From the NCBI RefSeq assembly GCF_003814875.1, contig NZ_RKQF01000001.1, forward strand, positions 3,596,001 to 3,660,000: a DNA stretch of 64,000 nucleotides, given 5' to 3'. Source of the stretch: Streptomyces sp. Ag109_O5-1 (GTDB lineage: Bacteria; Actinomycetota; Actinomycetes; Streptomycetales; Streptomycetaceae). The translations under genes and the position numbers were made by a program. Positions within the stretch are counted from its first letter, which is position 1. Every line of letters starts with the position of its first letter. Below, piece by piece: positions 51,883 to 60,021 of this stretch. A model generated the notes under the pieces. That model had not been told where the DNA came from and did not search any database. It worked only from the letters and a program-made list of their open reading frames with translations.

Positions 51883-52389
51883 ATGCCGTACACCGTCATC
51901 AACCTGGGAGGCGTCGCCGTCGGCGTCGGCATCATCCTCATGTTCTTGATCCGCTGGTGGTTCCGGGAGAAACGCCAGTGGGCCGCCCTCGTCCCCTTCG
52001 TGCTCGCGCACCTCTACGGTCTGTTGGCCGCGCTCGCCACGTTCACCGCCTGGTCCCTCCTCGGCATCGTCACGTGGGCCGCGATCTGGGCTGCGAACGC
52101 CGCCGGGTACGCCGGTCTGGTCTGGGGTGTCGGCGGCAACTCGCCGATGGTGACCCGCGGCCATCCGATCGTGCTGACGAACGGCGGGTTCGTCGTCGTT
52201 TTCCTGTTCACGCTGGTGTTCTTCGCCCTGTGGAAGTGGGCGCCCCGTATCTCGAACGGCAAGTTGAGCGCTGGCGCGTTCTCCGGAGTGTGCCTGGCCT
52301 TGTCCGGATCGGTGGCCGGCATCGCGGCGGTGCCGCTCGGGTCCGGGGCGAACATGCTCGGCGCCCTGTTCACGGGGACGTTCGCGTGA
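51883..52389 (+). CDS. Polytopic membrane protein
   Basis: A 168-aa protein with about five membrane helices (NLGGVAVGVGIILMFLIRWW, VPFVLAHLYGLLAALATFTA, GFVVVFLFTLVFFALW). It resembles the spread-like membrane proteins encoded next to DUF2637 in actinobacterial elements, by position and size only. Coupled to the next gene by GTGA. Confidence 0.65.
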   Translation: MPYTVINLGGVAVGVGIILMFLIRWWFREKRQWAALVPFVLAHLYGLLAALATFTAWSLLGIVTWAAIWAANAAGYAGLVWGVGGNSPMVTRGHPIVLTNGGFVVVFLFTLVFFALWKWAPRISNGKLSAGAFSGVCLALSGSVAGIAAVPLGSGANMLGALFTGTFA

Positions 52390-53006
52390 GCGCGGGGGAG
52401 CAGCCAGCGACGGAGGCCGCGGTCGAGGAGACCGAACCGGACGCGGAGCCGCGGCAGATGAGCGAGCGGACCGCGAAGGCGATCGTCGTCGTCGTCGCGG
52501 CCGGCGCCGTGTGGGGGCTGGTGGTCGCGTTCCCATGGATCGCGTACGTGATTGTCGGGGTGCTGGGGACGCTCGGCTGGCAGAAGATCCGCGGCTGGAT
52601 CGGCCACCGGGAGGGGAGCGGCGAGGAGGCCGATGCGGACGAGACGGACGCCGTCCAGGCTGCGGCCAGTCTCCGCCGTGAACTCGTCTCCGCCCTCCAC
52701 GCTGTCGGTGCTCCCCACGCCCACATCACCGCGCTCGCCGAGCACCTCGGCGCCCCCAACGACCGCGTCCGCACGGCCCTCAACGATGCCGGAATCCCCA
52801 TCTCCGGCGGGGTCCGTATGAAGGGCCGGAAGGTGGCCGTGTCGCCGGGGGTGAAGCGGGAGGACTTCCCGCCGCTCCCCTCTCCCGACGAGGACGGCTC
52901 TGTGGAAGGGGTGTTGACCAGCAACAACAACAGCAACAACGCCTACGTTCTGGAGGACGACGACAAGAACCCGGTACGCACGCACGTCCGCTGGCGCGCC
53001 GGGTAG
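52386..53006 (+). CDS. Membrane protein with C-terminal DNA-binding-like domain
   Basis: A 206-aa protein from GTG 52386: an acidic N-terminus, two membrane helices (IVVVVAAGAVWGLVVAF, IAYVIVGVLGTLGW), and a C-terminal HTH-like region (HITALAEHLGAPNDRVRTAL, NDAGIPISGGVRMKGRKVAV). An Asn-rich stretch (SNNNSNNA) follows. It belongs to the same membrane cluster as DUF2637. Possibly a membrane-tethered segregation or transfer factor; speculative. Confidence 0.65.
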   Translation: MSAGEQPATEAAVEETEPDAEPRQMSERTAKAIVVVVAAGAVWGLVVAFPWIAYVIVGVLGTLGWQKIRGWIGHREGSGEEADADETDAVQAAASLRRELVSALHAVGAPHAHITALAEHLGAPNDRVRTALNDAGIPISGGVRMKGRKVAVSPGVKREDFPPLPSPDEDGSVEGVLTSNNNSNNAYVLEDDDKNPVRTHVRWRAG

Positions 53007-53027
53007 CCGTTCAGGGATGCTTGCTCC

Positions 53028-53207
53028 ATGCCCGCGACGATCCGGTTCACCGGCGAAGACAAAGACCTCACCCTCGACGAGCTGGCGCAGTTCGTGAAGG
53101 ACGCCCGCAGTGCCGGCGTCCCCGGCGACAACCCGGTCCGCGCGGACGTGTCGACGTCGGGGAAGATCAAGGTGGTTGAGGTTCTGCTGGACGTCGACCG
53201 CAGCTGA
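53028..53207 (+). CDS. Small hypothetical protein
   Basis: A 59-aa alpha/beta protein (MPATIRFTGEDKDLTLDELA) with CVSTSG-like Gly turn (VSTSGKIKVVEVLLDVDRS). Common small protein of actinophages; function unknown. A terminator hairpin follows at 53266. Confidence 0.6.
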   Translation: MPATIRFTGEDKDLTLDELAQFVKDARSAGVPGDNPVRADVSTSGKIKVVEVLLDVDRS

Positions 53208-53265
53208 CGGCCGCGTGCCAGACTTGGTGCAGCCGGGTCCTGGTCGAGCATCCGGCGCCCCTGAG

Positions 53266-53300
53266 AAGGCCCACCGCGTTCCCCCGTCGCGGTGGGCCTT
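53266..53300 (+). terminator. Terminator hairpin
   Basis: AAGGCCCACCGCG (53266-53278) and CGCGGTGGGCCTT (53288-53300) form a perfect 13-bp stem that ends the DUF2637 membrane block. Confidence 0.75.
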
Positions 53301-53372
53301 CGCCCATTCCCGGGGCCGGTTGTCGGCGGCCGGCGCTACGATCCGGGGCATTCACCGGTCCTTGGGGGGATC

Positions 53373-53771
53373 ATGCGTAGAACCGCCGTCATCGGCCTAT
53401 TCGCCTGCCTGGCACTCACCGGCTGTTCCAACACGGGCAGCAGCACCGCGGACGCGAAGCCGAGCCCGAGCAAGACCGTCAGCAAGGCGGACCGTTACCT
53501 GACCGTTGCGCACGGCATCTCGTTCAACGGGGACCCGGGCGACGATGTGCTGCTGACGTTCCCGGCGAAGTGGTGCGGCGCGTTGGATGCGGGGCACAGC
53601 GTGAAGTGGATGTTCGACAGTACGGGTGGGGGTGGCCTGTATCCGTGGGGTGCTGATTGGGGGACGGCGCAGCAGGACGCGGACACGCTGGTGGTGGCAG
53701 GGGTGAAGGCGTACTGCCCGCGCAACCTCAAGGCGGTGGCTGACGAGTTGCGGGCGTCGGGCGAGTACTGA
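53373..53771 (+). CDS. Lipoprotein with DUF732-like domain
   Basis: A 132-aa protein from ATG 53373. A signal peptide (MRRTAVIGLFACLALTGC) ends in the lipobox LTGC, so the mature protein should be lipid-anchored outside the membrane. The mature part (YLTVAHGISFNGDPGDDVLL, CGALDAGHSVKWMF, DADTLVVAGVKAYCPRNL) resembles the two-Cys DUF732 fold. It is flanked by its own terminators, typical of a lysogenic-conversion gene. Confidence 0.75.
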   Translation: MRRTAVIGLFACLALTGCSNTGSSTADAKPSPSKTVSKADRYLTVAHGISFNGDPGDDVLLTFPAKWCGALDAGHSVKWMFDSTGGGGLYPWGADWGTAQQDADTLVVAGVKAYCPRNLKAVADELRASGEY

Positions 53772-53786
53772 CCTGCCGACGAGGTG

Positions 53787-53821
53787 AAGGCCCCATCCGG
53801 GAGGGTTCCGGGCGGGGCCTT
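53787..53821. terminator. Bidirectional terminator between convergent genes
   Basis: AAGGCCCC and GGGGCCTT pair across a GC-rich loop between the lipoprotein stop and the convergent 53835 gene. Confidence 0.55.
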
Positions 53822-53834
53822 CGTCATGCGGCGG

Positions 53835-54149
53835 CTACCAGCGGTCGGGCGAGCGGAGGAACTCCGCCCACGGAACGATCTCCGCGTCCGGCGCCAACTG
53901 GAGCTCGGCGCGGCGCAGGAACTCGTCCAGTTCGATGGTTCCGGCGTATGGCTGGTCGGGGTCGTGGAACTCGGCGATCACGGGGTCGTAGTCATCGCCC
54001 CAGGTGTTGACATCTGGGTTGGCGTGCCGTTCGACGCTGCCGTGCCCGAACCGGTAGCGGAGGTAGAGGTACTGGCCTTCGGTGGTCCAGGCGTCCCATT
54101 GGGAGGGGCATGCTTGGCAGGTCTCGACTACGCGGGCGAGCGTGGTCAT
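53835..54149 (-). CDS. Hypothetical phage protein
   Basis: The ATG at 54149 gives 104 residues (MTTLARVVETCQACPSQWDA), with an N-terminal CxxC and many aromatic/acidic residues. Its start overlaps the upstream gene's stop. Function unknown. Confidence 0.65.
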   Translation of the reverse strand: MTTLARVVETCQACPSQWDAWTTEGQYLYLRYRFGHGSVERHANPDVNTWGDDYDPVIAEFHDPDQPYAGTIELDEFLRRAELQLAPDAEIVPWAEFLRSPDRW

Positions 54150-54331
54150 GGTGTGGGTTCCTCGTCCGGGCGCACCGGGCCCGCGCCGACCTCGACCCAC
54201 TGTGAGCCGTCCCAGCGGACAGTCAGCGGCTCATCCGTGTACTTGTCGGCTCCTGTCCGGGTGCCGGCCTCGCCGTCGTCGAGGTAAGCCGTCGACTCGC
54301 TCCCGGACTCGGTGCGGTAGTTGACCTTCAT
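54146..54331 (-). CDS. Small hypothetical protein
   Basis: A 61-aa protein from ATG 54331 with a strong GAGGAG site (MKVNYRTESGSESTAYLDDG). Beta-rich and acidic. Overlaps both neighbours. Confidence 0.6.
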   Translation of the reverse strand: MKVNYRTESGSESTAYLDDGEAGTRTGADKYTDEPLTVRWDGSQWVEVGAGPVRPDEEPTP

Positions 54332-54540
54332 GTGGTCGTCTCCTCGCTGCCCACCGAGCGCGGTCGGAGCCCGGCCCGCCACTTCTCCGCCAGCTCCTGC
54401 GCCGTCCACCCTGCCGCACGCAGGGTCGCGAGGCCGCGCGCGAACTGCTCAGCGGAGTACGACGGAATGGATGCGCTGACCCGGTGCCGGTCGAGCTGGT
54501 GCCGGGCGCGGTCGAGGTTGGGGTACGGACGGTGCGTCAT
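54328..54540 (-). CDS. Small hypothetical protein
   Basis: A 70-aa protein (MTHRPYPNLDRARHQLDRHR) with a helix EQFARGLATLRAAGW. Overlaps both neighbours in the four-gene leftward operon. Confidence 0.6.
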   Translation of the reverse strand: MTHRPYPNLDRARHQLDRHRVSASIPSYSAEQFARGLATLRAAGWTAQELAEKWRAGLRPRSVGSEETTT

Positions 54541-54788
54541 GCGGTTGGCTCCTTCCTCGGGCGGCCGCCCTTGCGTGCGCGCCGCTCGGCCAGCTCCTGC
54601 TCGGCGGCCGCCAACTCGGCAAGCTCGTGCTCGTCACCGTGCTGCCGCAGGAAGTCGCGGACGTGGTCGACGAGGTCGGCGCTGCGGTCGATGCCCTGCC
54701 GGTTGGCGGCTGTTCCGTAGGCGTCCCACATGCGGCGGGGGATGCGGAACTTCGGTGAGTAGGTGTGGTCCTTGTCGTCTGGGGCCAT
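54537..54788 (-). CDS. Ribbon-helix-helix-like DNA-binding protein
   Basis: An 83-aa protein from ATG 54788 (a GTG at 54806 is possible). PKFRIPRRMWDAYGTAANRQ then GIDRSADLVDHVRDFLRQH has the beta-helix-helix form of RHH proteins, followed by a Glu/Arg-rich tail. It heads a leftward operon and is divergent from the WYL protein. The inverted repeat between them is its likely operator. Confidence 0.7.
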   Translation of the reverse strand: MAPDDKDHTYSPKFRIPRRMWDAYGTAANRQGIDRSADLVDHVRDFLRQHGDEHELAELAAAEQELAERRARKGGRPRKEPTA

Positions 54789-54829
54789 GCCCTTATGTTC
54801 CCACACGGTTTTCTCGACGCAACCCCTTG

Positions 54830-54865
54830 TGTGGGTACACAGTTAAGCGTTACTGTGTACCCACA
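54830..54865. promoter_or_regulatory. Inverted-repeat operator between RHH and WYL genes
   Basis: TGTGGGTACACAGT (54830-54843) and ACTGTGTACCCACA (54852-54865) are a perfect 14-bp inverted repeat around TAAGCGTT. It occupies the middle of the divergent promoter region. Confidence 0.75.
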
Positions 54866-54888
54866 AGGAAACGAGCGAGGGGCACACG

Positions 54889-55275
54889 ATGAGGCACACG
54901 AACCGCGAGACCACCACCCAGACCCTCACCCGCCTCATCAAGGCCCTCGACGCCAAGCACCCCGTCACCATCACCTACGTCAAGGCCGACGAGACCACCA
55001 CCGTCCGCACCATCGAGATCTACGACATCGTGGTCAGCGCGGCCGGCGACATCATCCTCAAGGCCATGGACCGCGAGACCGGCGAGTCCCGCTCCTTCCG
55101 CCTCGACCGGCTCGTCTCCTACACGGTCCACCGCACCGGCTACACCGTCGCCCGCCCGGCCGCCGACGAGCCCACCCGCCCGGGCCACGGCCTCGCCACG
55201 GTCACGGTGCTGTACCCGGTCGACCTGCCCGTCCTCGCCCGCGTCGAGCTCCTCGCCGACGCCCTCGCTGCCTAA
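54889..55275 (+). CDS. Standalone WYL-domain-like protein
   Basis: A 128-aa protein with HPVTITYVKADETTTVRTIE, VSAAGDIILKAMDRETGESR and SFRLDRLVSYTVHRTGY, the order of a WYL domain (beta barrel ending in FRLDRI). No HTH is attached. WYL domains bind nucleic acids or small ligands in regulators of phage defence and DNA damage. Here it may act with the RHH protein across the shared operator. Function inferred. Confidence 0.65.
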   Translation: MRHTNRETTTQTLTRLIKALDAKHPVTITYVKADETTTVRTIEIYDIVVSAAGDIILKAMDRETGESRSFRLDRLVSYTVHRTGYTVARPAADEPTRPGHGLATVTVLYPVDLPVLARVELLADALAA

Positions 55276-55292
55276 CCGAAACGGAGAACCCC

Positions 55293-55763
55293 ATGGACTT
55301 CAACGACGCCCTCAACATCGTCACCGCCGAACTCACCCCGCAGCCCTGGGACTACACCACCCCCGACGGCACCACTCTCCGCGTCATCCCCGCCGGGCTC
55401 CGCGAGGACGCCGGATACGCCGAGGTGCTCATCCGCATCACCCGCCCGGACGCAACCGGCCTCGGCGACTACGGGATCACCGGCCCGGACAGCCGGGGCG
55501 TCGCCGAGGTCGGCGTGACCACCACGGACCTGCCCAAGGTGATCGAAGCGCTCACCGAGCGAGGATGGTGGGCCGACAACACGTTGGTCTCCGGCGCTCT
55601 GCTGGTCGCGGCAGCTTCCGGAGGGGTAGTTGTGGGCGTCACGGAGACTCACGGAGCGGGACAGCACGTCGACGTCGGGATCGTTCTCCCGGAATCCCAG
55701 CGTCTCCCGCTCGCGTCGGCGCTGTCCCGGGCGCTGGACGTCGCCCGCGGCTGGGAGAACTGA
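55293..55763 (+). CDS. Hypothetical phage protein
   Basis: The ATG at 55293, behind CGGAGA, gives a 156-aa alpha/beta protein (MDFNDALNIVTAELTPQPWD, TTDLPKVIEALTERGWWADN). It lies 17 bp after the WYL gene and is followed by a hairpin, so they form a two-gene unit. No family recognised. Confidence 0.65.
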   Translation: MDFNDALNIVTAELTPQPWDYTTPDGTTLRVIPAGLREDAGYAEVLIRITRPDATGLGDYGITGPDSRGVAEVGVTTTDLPKVIEALTERGWWADNTLVSGALLVAAASGGVVVGVTETHGAGQHVDVGIVLPESQRLPLASALSRALDVARGWEN

Positions 55764-55776
55764 CCGCGCGCATGCA

Positions 55777-55817
55777 GAAGGCCCTCGATCCCGCCACCAG
55801 GGACCGAGGGCCTTCGC
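55777..55817 (+). terminator. Terminator before the packaging genes
   Basis: GAAGGCCCTCG and CGAGGGCCTTC pair across a 17-nt loop, separating the WYL unit from the terminase genes. Confidence 0.65.
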
Positions 55818-55876
55818 GCTACCCCTCAACCGCTCATCAGTATCCACGATGACCAACCGCCGTATCATCACAGACC

Positions 55877-56413
55877 ATGAACACCGGTAACGAGCCACCC
55901 GTACCGGCCGAGCCCACAACCGCTCCCCGGGAACCCGCCCGCGACGCCCGCGGCCACTTCATCACCACCATCGACCACGACCAACGCGCCGCCCAAGCGG
56001 CACGCCTCCGCGCCGACAACCCCAAGATGACGTACCAGCAGATCGCCGACGCCGTCGGCTACAGCAACAAGGGCGACGCCTGGCGCGCCATCCAACGCTG
56101 CCGCGAAGCCGTCATCAAGGGCGCCGGCGCCGAACTCATCAGCGCCGAAGCACAGCAGCTCGACGACCTGTTCGTCGCCGCCCTGGAAGTGCTGGAGCGG
56201 GACCACCTCGTGGTGTCCCACGGCAAGGTCGTCACCGACACGGAGGGCCAGCCGCTCCTCGACGACGGCCCCAAGCTCGCCGCGATCCGGGAGATGCGGA
56301 TGCTCCGCGAGTCGTACCGGAAGCTGTACGGCCTCGACGCCGAGCAGAAGGTGTCCGTGGCCGGGTCGGTGCGGTACGAGGTCGTCGGCGTGAACCCGGA
56401 GGAGCTGACGTGA
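55877..56413 (+). CDS. Putative terminase small subunit
   Basis: A 178-aa protein directly before the large terminase. A disordered Pro-rich start is followed by a HTH (MTYQQIADAVGYSNKGDAWR) and a helical oligomerisation region (EVLERDHLVVSHGKVV). This domain plan and position fit DNA recognition for packaging. A packaging site may lie in or just upstream of the gene; none was identified. Stop overlaps the next gene. Confidence 0.72.
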   Translation: MNTGNEPPVPAEPTTAPREPARDARGHFITTIDHDQRAAQAARLRADNPKMTYQQIADAVGYSNKGDAWRAIQRCREAVIKGAGAELISAEAQQLDDLFVAALEVLERDHLVVSHGKVVTDTEGQPLLDDGPKLAAIREMRMLRESYRKLYGLDAEQKVSVAGSVRYEVVGVNPEELT

Positions 56414-56745
56414 GCAAGCACGGGCCCTGCCTCCAGTGTCTCGACCCCGCGGTGGCGTGGCTTCACTTCGCCGACGGTGCGCGGACGGTGCGGCTGTGCC
56501 AGCTGGATCTCGACGCCTGGTTCGATCTCGCTGACGACCACCCGGAGATGGAGCCCCGGATCTGGGGCTGGTTCGTCCCGCCTGTCCGCGTGCCCGACGA
56601 GATCGCGGCGTGGTTCCGTGACCCGCGCAATCACACGGCTGTCAGCTTCGCGTTGCGCCGTGAGGCCCGCGCTGACCCCGAGTGGCTGCGGGAGTTCATC
56701 TGGCGTGATGCCCGCATCCGTGGCGGCGGCCTGGTGCGGGGATGA
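56410..56745 (+). CDS. Hypothetical protein between terminase subunits
   Basis: A 111-aa protein from GTG 56410 with CLQCLDPAVAWLHFADG and RLCQLDLDAWFDLADD, a possible zinc site, and PEWLREFIWRDARIRGG. Inserted between small and large terminase with four-base overlaps both sides. Function unknown. Confidence 0.65.
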   Translation: MSKHGPCLQCLDPAVAWLHFADGARTVRLCQLDLDAWFDLADDHPEMEPRIWGWFVPPVRVPDEIAAWFRDPRNHTAVSFALRREARADPEWLREFIWRDARIRGGGLVRG

Positions 56746-58082
56746 CGACCGCCCTCGACCAGGACGCGATCGTCCGGTACGAGCCCCGCGGCGCGGCCCG
56801 GGAGTTGTTCCGCGCCCGCGAGGCCGAGGTGTTCATCGCCGGACCGGCCGGCACCGGCAAGAGCCTCGCTTGCCTGTTCCGGCTGCACCTGACGGCGCTG
56901 CACAACCCGAACATCCGCTGCCTCATCGTCCGCAAGACCGCCGTGTCGCTGGGTGCGACGACCCTCGTGACCTACGAGAAGAAGGTCGCCGCGGACACGA
57001 TCGCGCGCGGTATCGTCCGCTGGTTCGGCGGCAGCCCGCGGGAGGCGCCCGGCTACCGGTACAGCAACGGCGCGAAGATCGACGTTGCAGGCATGGACAA
57101 GCCCGAAAAGATCATGTCCGCGGAGTACGACCTGGTGTTCGTCGACGAGGCCACCGAACTCGCCGTCGGCGACTGGGAAGCGATCGGCACCCGCCTGCGC
57201 AACGGGATCCTGTCGTGGCAGCAGCAGATGGGCGCCTGCAACCCGGCCCACCCCACCCACTGGATCAAGCAGCGCTGCGACCAGGGCCAAGCCCGCATGC
57301 TGGTGTCCCGGCACGTCGACAACCCGGCGTACATGAACGCCGACGGCACCCCCACCGAGGTCGGCCGCGACTACTTCGCCAAGCTCGACGCCCTCACCGG
57401 CGTCCGCAAGCTGCGGCTGCGCGACGGGACATGGGCCGCCGCCGAGGGCCTGATCTACGAGGAGTTCGACGAAGCCGTCCACCTCGTCGACCAGTTCACC
57501 ATCCCGCACGCCTGGACCCGCTGGATCACGGTCGACTTCGGGTTCACCAACCCGTTCGTCATGCAGTGGTGGGCCGAGGACCCGGACGGCCGACTGTTCC
57601 TGTACCGGGAGATCTACCACACCCGCCGCCTCGTCGAGGACCACGCCCGGCAGGCTCGCGGCCTGATGGTGTACCCGTCCGGGCAGTGGCGGGAGCCGCA
57701 GCCGCGCGCGGTGATCTGCGACCACGACGCGGAAGACCGGGCCACGCTGGAGAAGCACCTCCAGATGGGCACCTCGGCCGCGCACAAGTCGGTGTCGGAC
57801 GGCATCCAGGCATTCCAGTCCAGGCTGAAGCTGCAACAGGACGGCCGAGCCAGGTTGTTCATCGTGCGGGGCGCGCTCGTGGAGCGGGATCCGGAGCTGG
57901 ATGCGGCGCGGAAGCCGGCGTGCACGCAGGAGGAGATCACTGGCTACGTGTGGCAGGTGAAGCCGGGCGGCGCGGTGCCGGAGGTGCCGTTGAAGGAGAA
58001 CGATCACGGTATGGATGCGGGCCGGTACATGGTCGCGGAGCGGGATCTGGGTGGCCGGCCGCGGATGCGGACGCTGGGCTGA
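56742..58082 (+). CDS. Terminase large subunit
   Basis: The packaging motor. The 446-aa protein has the ATPase with Walker A GPAGTGKS (34-41) and Walker B LVFVDE (131-136), coupling motif GACNPAHPTHW, and the RNase H-like nuclease beginning WITVDFGFTNPFVMQWW, with later acidic residues in VICDHDAEDR and NDHGMDAGRY. The order terminase-portal-protease-capsid downstream is canonical HK97-like. ATG 56742 overlaps the preceding stop. Confidence 0.95.
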   Translation: MTTALDQDAIVRYEPRGAARELFRAREAEVFIAGPAGTGKSLACLFRLHLTALHNPNIRCLIVRKTAVSLGATTLVTYEKKVAADTIARGIVRWFGGSPREAPGYRYSNGAKIDVAGMDKPEKIMSAEYDLVFVDEATELAVGDWEAIGTRLRNGILSWQQQMGACNPAHPTHWIKQRCDQGQARMLVSRHVDNPAYMNADGTPTEVGRDYFAKLDALTGVRKLRLRDGTWAAAEGLIYEEFDEAVHLVDQFTIPHAWTRWITVDFGFTNPFVMQWWAEDPDGRLFLYREIYHTRRLVEDHARQARGLMVYPSGQWREPQPRAVICDHDAEDRATLEKHLQMGTSAAHKSVSDGIQAFQSRLKLQQDGRARLFIVRGALVERDPELDAARKPACTQEEITGYVWQVKPGGAVPEVPLKENDHGMDAGRYMVAERDLGGRPRMRTLG

Positions 58083-58158
58083 CGGGTTGTAGCGGTCTCG
58101 CAAACCAACCGTGATTTGTAGGGTCACGACAGCTTGCAAGGCTCATTTCGGGTCCTTA

Positions 58159-58177
58159 GTTGTGGGAAGTCCACAAC
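58159..58177. promoter_or_regulatory. Small inverted repeat before the 58197 gene
   Basis: GTTGTGG and CCACAAC (58159-58165 and 58171-58177) surround GAAGT in the 114-bp gap after the terminase gene, the only sizeable gap in the late block. Confidence 0.35.
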
Positions 58178-58196
58178 AGCGCCTACCATCGCGCAC

Positions 58197-58436
58197 ATGA
58201 CGGCAGTGATCGACGGCCTCTCTACCCACCGACACCCCCGCCTTCAGGGCGCCCTCAGCCGTCTCGCCAGCCGCACCGCCACCCTCGCCCGCGACACCGC
58301 GGAACGGCTCTCCGGGAGCCTCCTCACTGCCGTCGGGCTCGGCTGCATCGACGTCGGCGCGTTCGAGGCGCACCCCATCGCCGGGTGGATCACCACCGGG
58401 GTCACGGTGCTGCTCCTCGACTGGAAGATCGAGTGA
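58197..58436 (+). CDS. Small protein with C-terminal hydrophobic helix
   Basis: A 79-aa protein from ATG 58197 (MTAVIDGLSTHRHPRLQGAL). The C-terminal half (LLTAVGLGCIDVGAF, WITTGVTVLLLDW) looks membrane-associated. It lies between terminase and portal, a common place for small proteins in these phages. Function unknown. Confidence 0.6.
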   Translation: MTAVIDGLSTHRHPRLQGALSRLASRTATLARDTAERLSGSLLTAVGLGCIDVGAFEAHPIAGWITTGVTVLLLDWKIE

Positions 58437-58660
58437 CCGGGCCCGAGCGGCCGATGACTGCCGCCGGACTCCTCGACACCGTCGAGGTCGAACGCCTCGC
58501 GCTGCAGCCCGGCGACATCCTCGTGTTCAAGTGCCCGATGCGCCTGAGCGACGCCGAATACACAGAGATCTACGAGCGGATCAAGGAGCGTCTCCCGGAC
58601 ACGGAGGCCATGATCCTCGAAGGCGGCATGGACATCGCGGTCCTGAGGGCCGAACCGTGA
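58433..58660 (+). CDS. Small hypothetical protein
   Basis: A 75-aa protein from GTG 58433 (VTGPERPMTAAGLLDTVEVE) with ALQPGDILVFKCPMRLSDAE. Small proteins with this PGDILVxxxP pattern occur beside phage portal genes. Overlaps both neighbours. Confidence 0.6.
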   Translation: MTGPERPMTAAGLLDTVEVERLALQPGDILVFKCPMRLSDAEYTEIYERIKERLPDTEAMILEGGMDIAVLRAEP

Positions 58661-60021
58661 GCAGCCTCATCGGGAAGGTCCTCGCCAAGGCCGGAAGCGT
58701 TGAGCCCCCGGTCCCGTTCGCCGGCCGCGGCTTTCTTCGCCAGTCGATGATGGACGGCGGCGCCGACCCCACCAGCTACATGCGCGCCTACGGGGCGTCC
58801 GGGACGGTCTTCTCCATCGTCAGCATGCTGGCCCGGCAGACCGCGAAGAAGGACTGGCACCTCTACAGGAGCCAGCCGCAGGACGGGCGCCGCCGCTACA
58901 CCACCGGCGACAAGGGATCCGACCAGCGGACCGAGGTCATCAAGCACCAGGCCATCAGCCTGTGGCACCGCCCGAATCCGTGGACGACCGGCTTCCAGTT
59001 CCGCGAGCTCGGCCAGACGTACCTCGACCTGACCGGCGAGGACTACATCGTCGTCGGCTACGACCCGCGGGCCACGTTCCCGATGAGTCTGTGGCAGGTG
59101 CGGCCGGACCGGATGGAGCCGGTGCCGTCCCGGGACGAGTACTTGCAGGGCTACATCTACTCGGGGCCGTCGGGTGAGCGGGTTCCGTTGCAGCCTCACG
59201 AGGTCATTCAGCTGAGGTATCCGAACCCGTTCGACCCGTATCACGGGCTGGGGCCGATCCAGTCGATCCTCGTCGACATCGACGCGGCCCGGTATTCGGC
59301 GCAGTGGAACCGGAACTTCTTCCTGAACAGCGCCACTCCGGGCGGTGTGATCCAGGTCGACAAGCGGCTGTCCGACGACGAGTGGAACGAGTTCACCAAC
59401 CGCTGGCGGGAGACCCACCGCGGCGTCGGCGCCGCCCACCGCGTCGCCGTCCTGGAGCAGGGCGCGACGTGGGTCCCGAACGCCCACAGCATGCGGGACA
59501 TGGACTTCGGCGGGCTGCGGAACGTCGGCCGGGACGTGATCCGCGAGGCGTTCGCCATGCACAAGAGCATCCTGGGCACCGCTGACGACGTGAACCGCGC
59601 AAACGCGGTGACCGCCCAGGAGCACTTCGAGTCCTTCCTCCTCACCGACCGCTTGGACCGCTGGAAGGACGTCCTCAACTGCTCCTACCTGCCGCTTTTC
59701 GGGTCGACGGGTGAGGGCGTCGAGATGGACTACGAGGACCCGGTCACCTCGAACCGTGAGGCGGACGCGCTGGAACTCAAGTCGAAGGCGCAGGCCGCTC
59801 AGCTCCTCGTCGCCGCCGGATACGACGCACATGACGTGCTGGAGACGGTCGGGTTGCCCGACATGGCGGTGGCGGAGAAGGCGACGCAGGAACCGGCCCT
59901 GCCTCCGAACTGGGTGGCCGCGCCGCCGGCCCCGGCCGAGGGCGGCGATGACGAACAGCAGAAGGCAGCCCTGGAGGCGCTGATGGCACGGCAGTTGGCA
60001 TGGAACAAGGCGGGTGCCTGA
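58657..60021 (+). CDS. HK97-type portal protein
   Basis: The portal forms the dodecameric DNA channel at one capsid vertex. The 454-aa protein from GTG 58657 shows family segments YGASGTVFSIVSMLARQTAK, LWHRPNPWTTGFQFRELGQT, VIQLRYPNPFDPYHGLGPIQ and VNRANAVTAQEHFESFLL. The C-terminal 60 residues are Ala/Glu-rich. It sits between terminase and protease. Confidence 0.94.
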   Translation: MSSLIGKVLAKAGSVEPPVPFAGRGFLRQSMMDGGADPTSYMRAYGASGTVFSIVSMLARQTAKKDWHLYRSQPQDGRRRYTTGDKGSDQRTEVIKHQAISLWHRPNPWTTGFQFRELGQTYLDLTGEDYIVVGYDPRATFPMSLWQVRPDRMEPVPSRDEYLQGYIYSGPSGERVPLQPHEVIQLRYPNPFDPYHGLGPIQSILVDIDAARYSAQWNRNFFLNSATPGGVIQVDKRLSDDEWNEFTNRWRETHRGVGAAHRVAVLEQGATWVPNAHSMRDMDFGGLRNVGRDVIREAFAMHKSILGTADDVNRANAVTAQEHFESFLLTDRLDRWKDVLNCSYLPLFGSTGEGVEMDYEDPVTSNREADALELKSKAQAAQLLVAAGYDAHDVLETVGLPDMAVAEKATQEPALPPNWVAAPPAPAEGGDDEQQKAALEALMARQLAWNKAGA

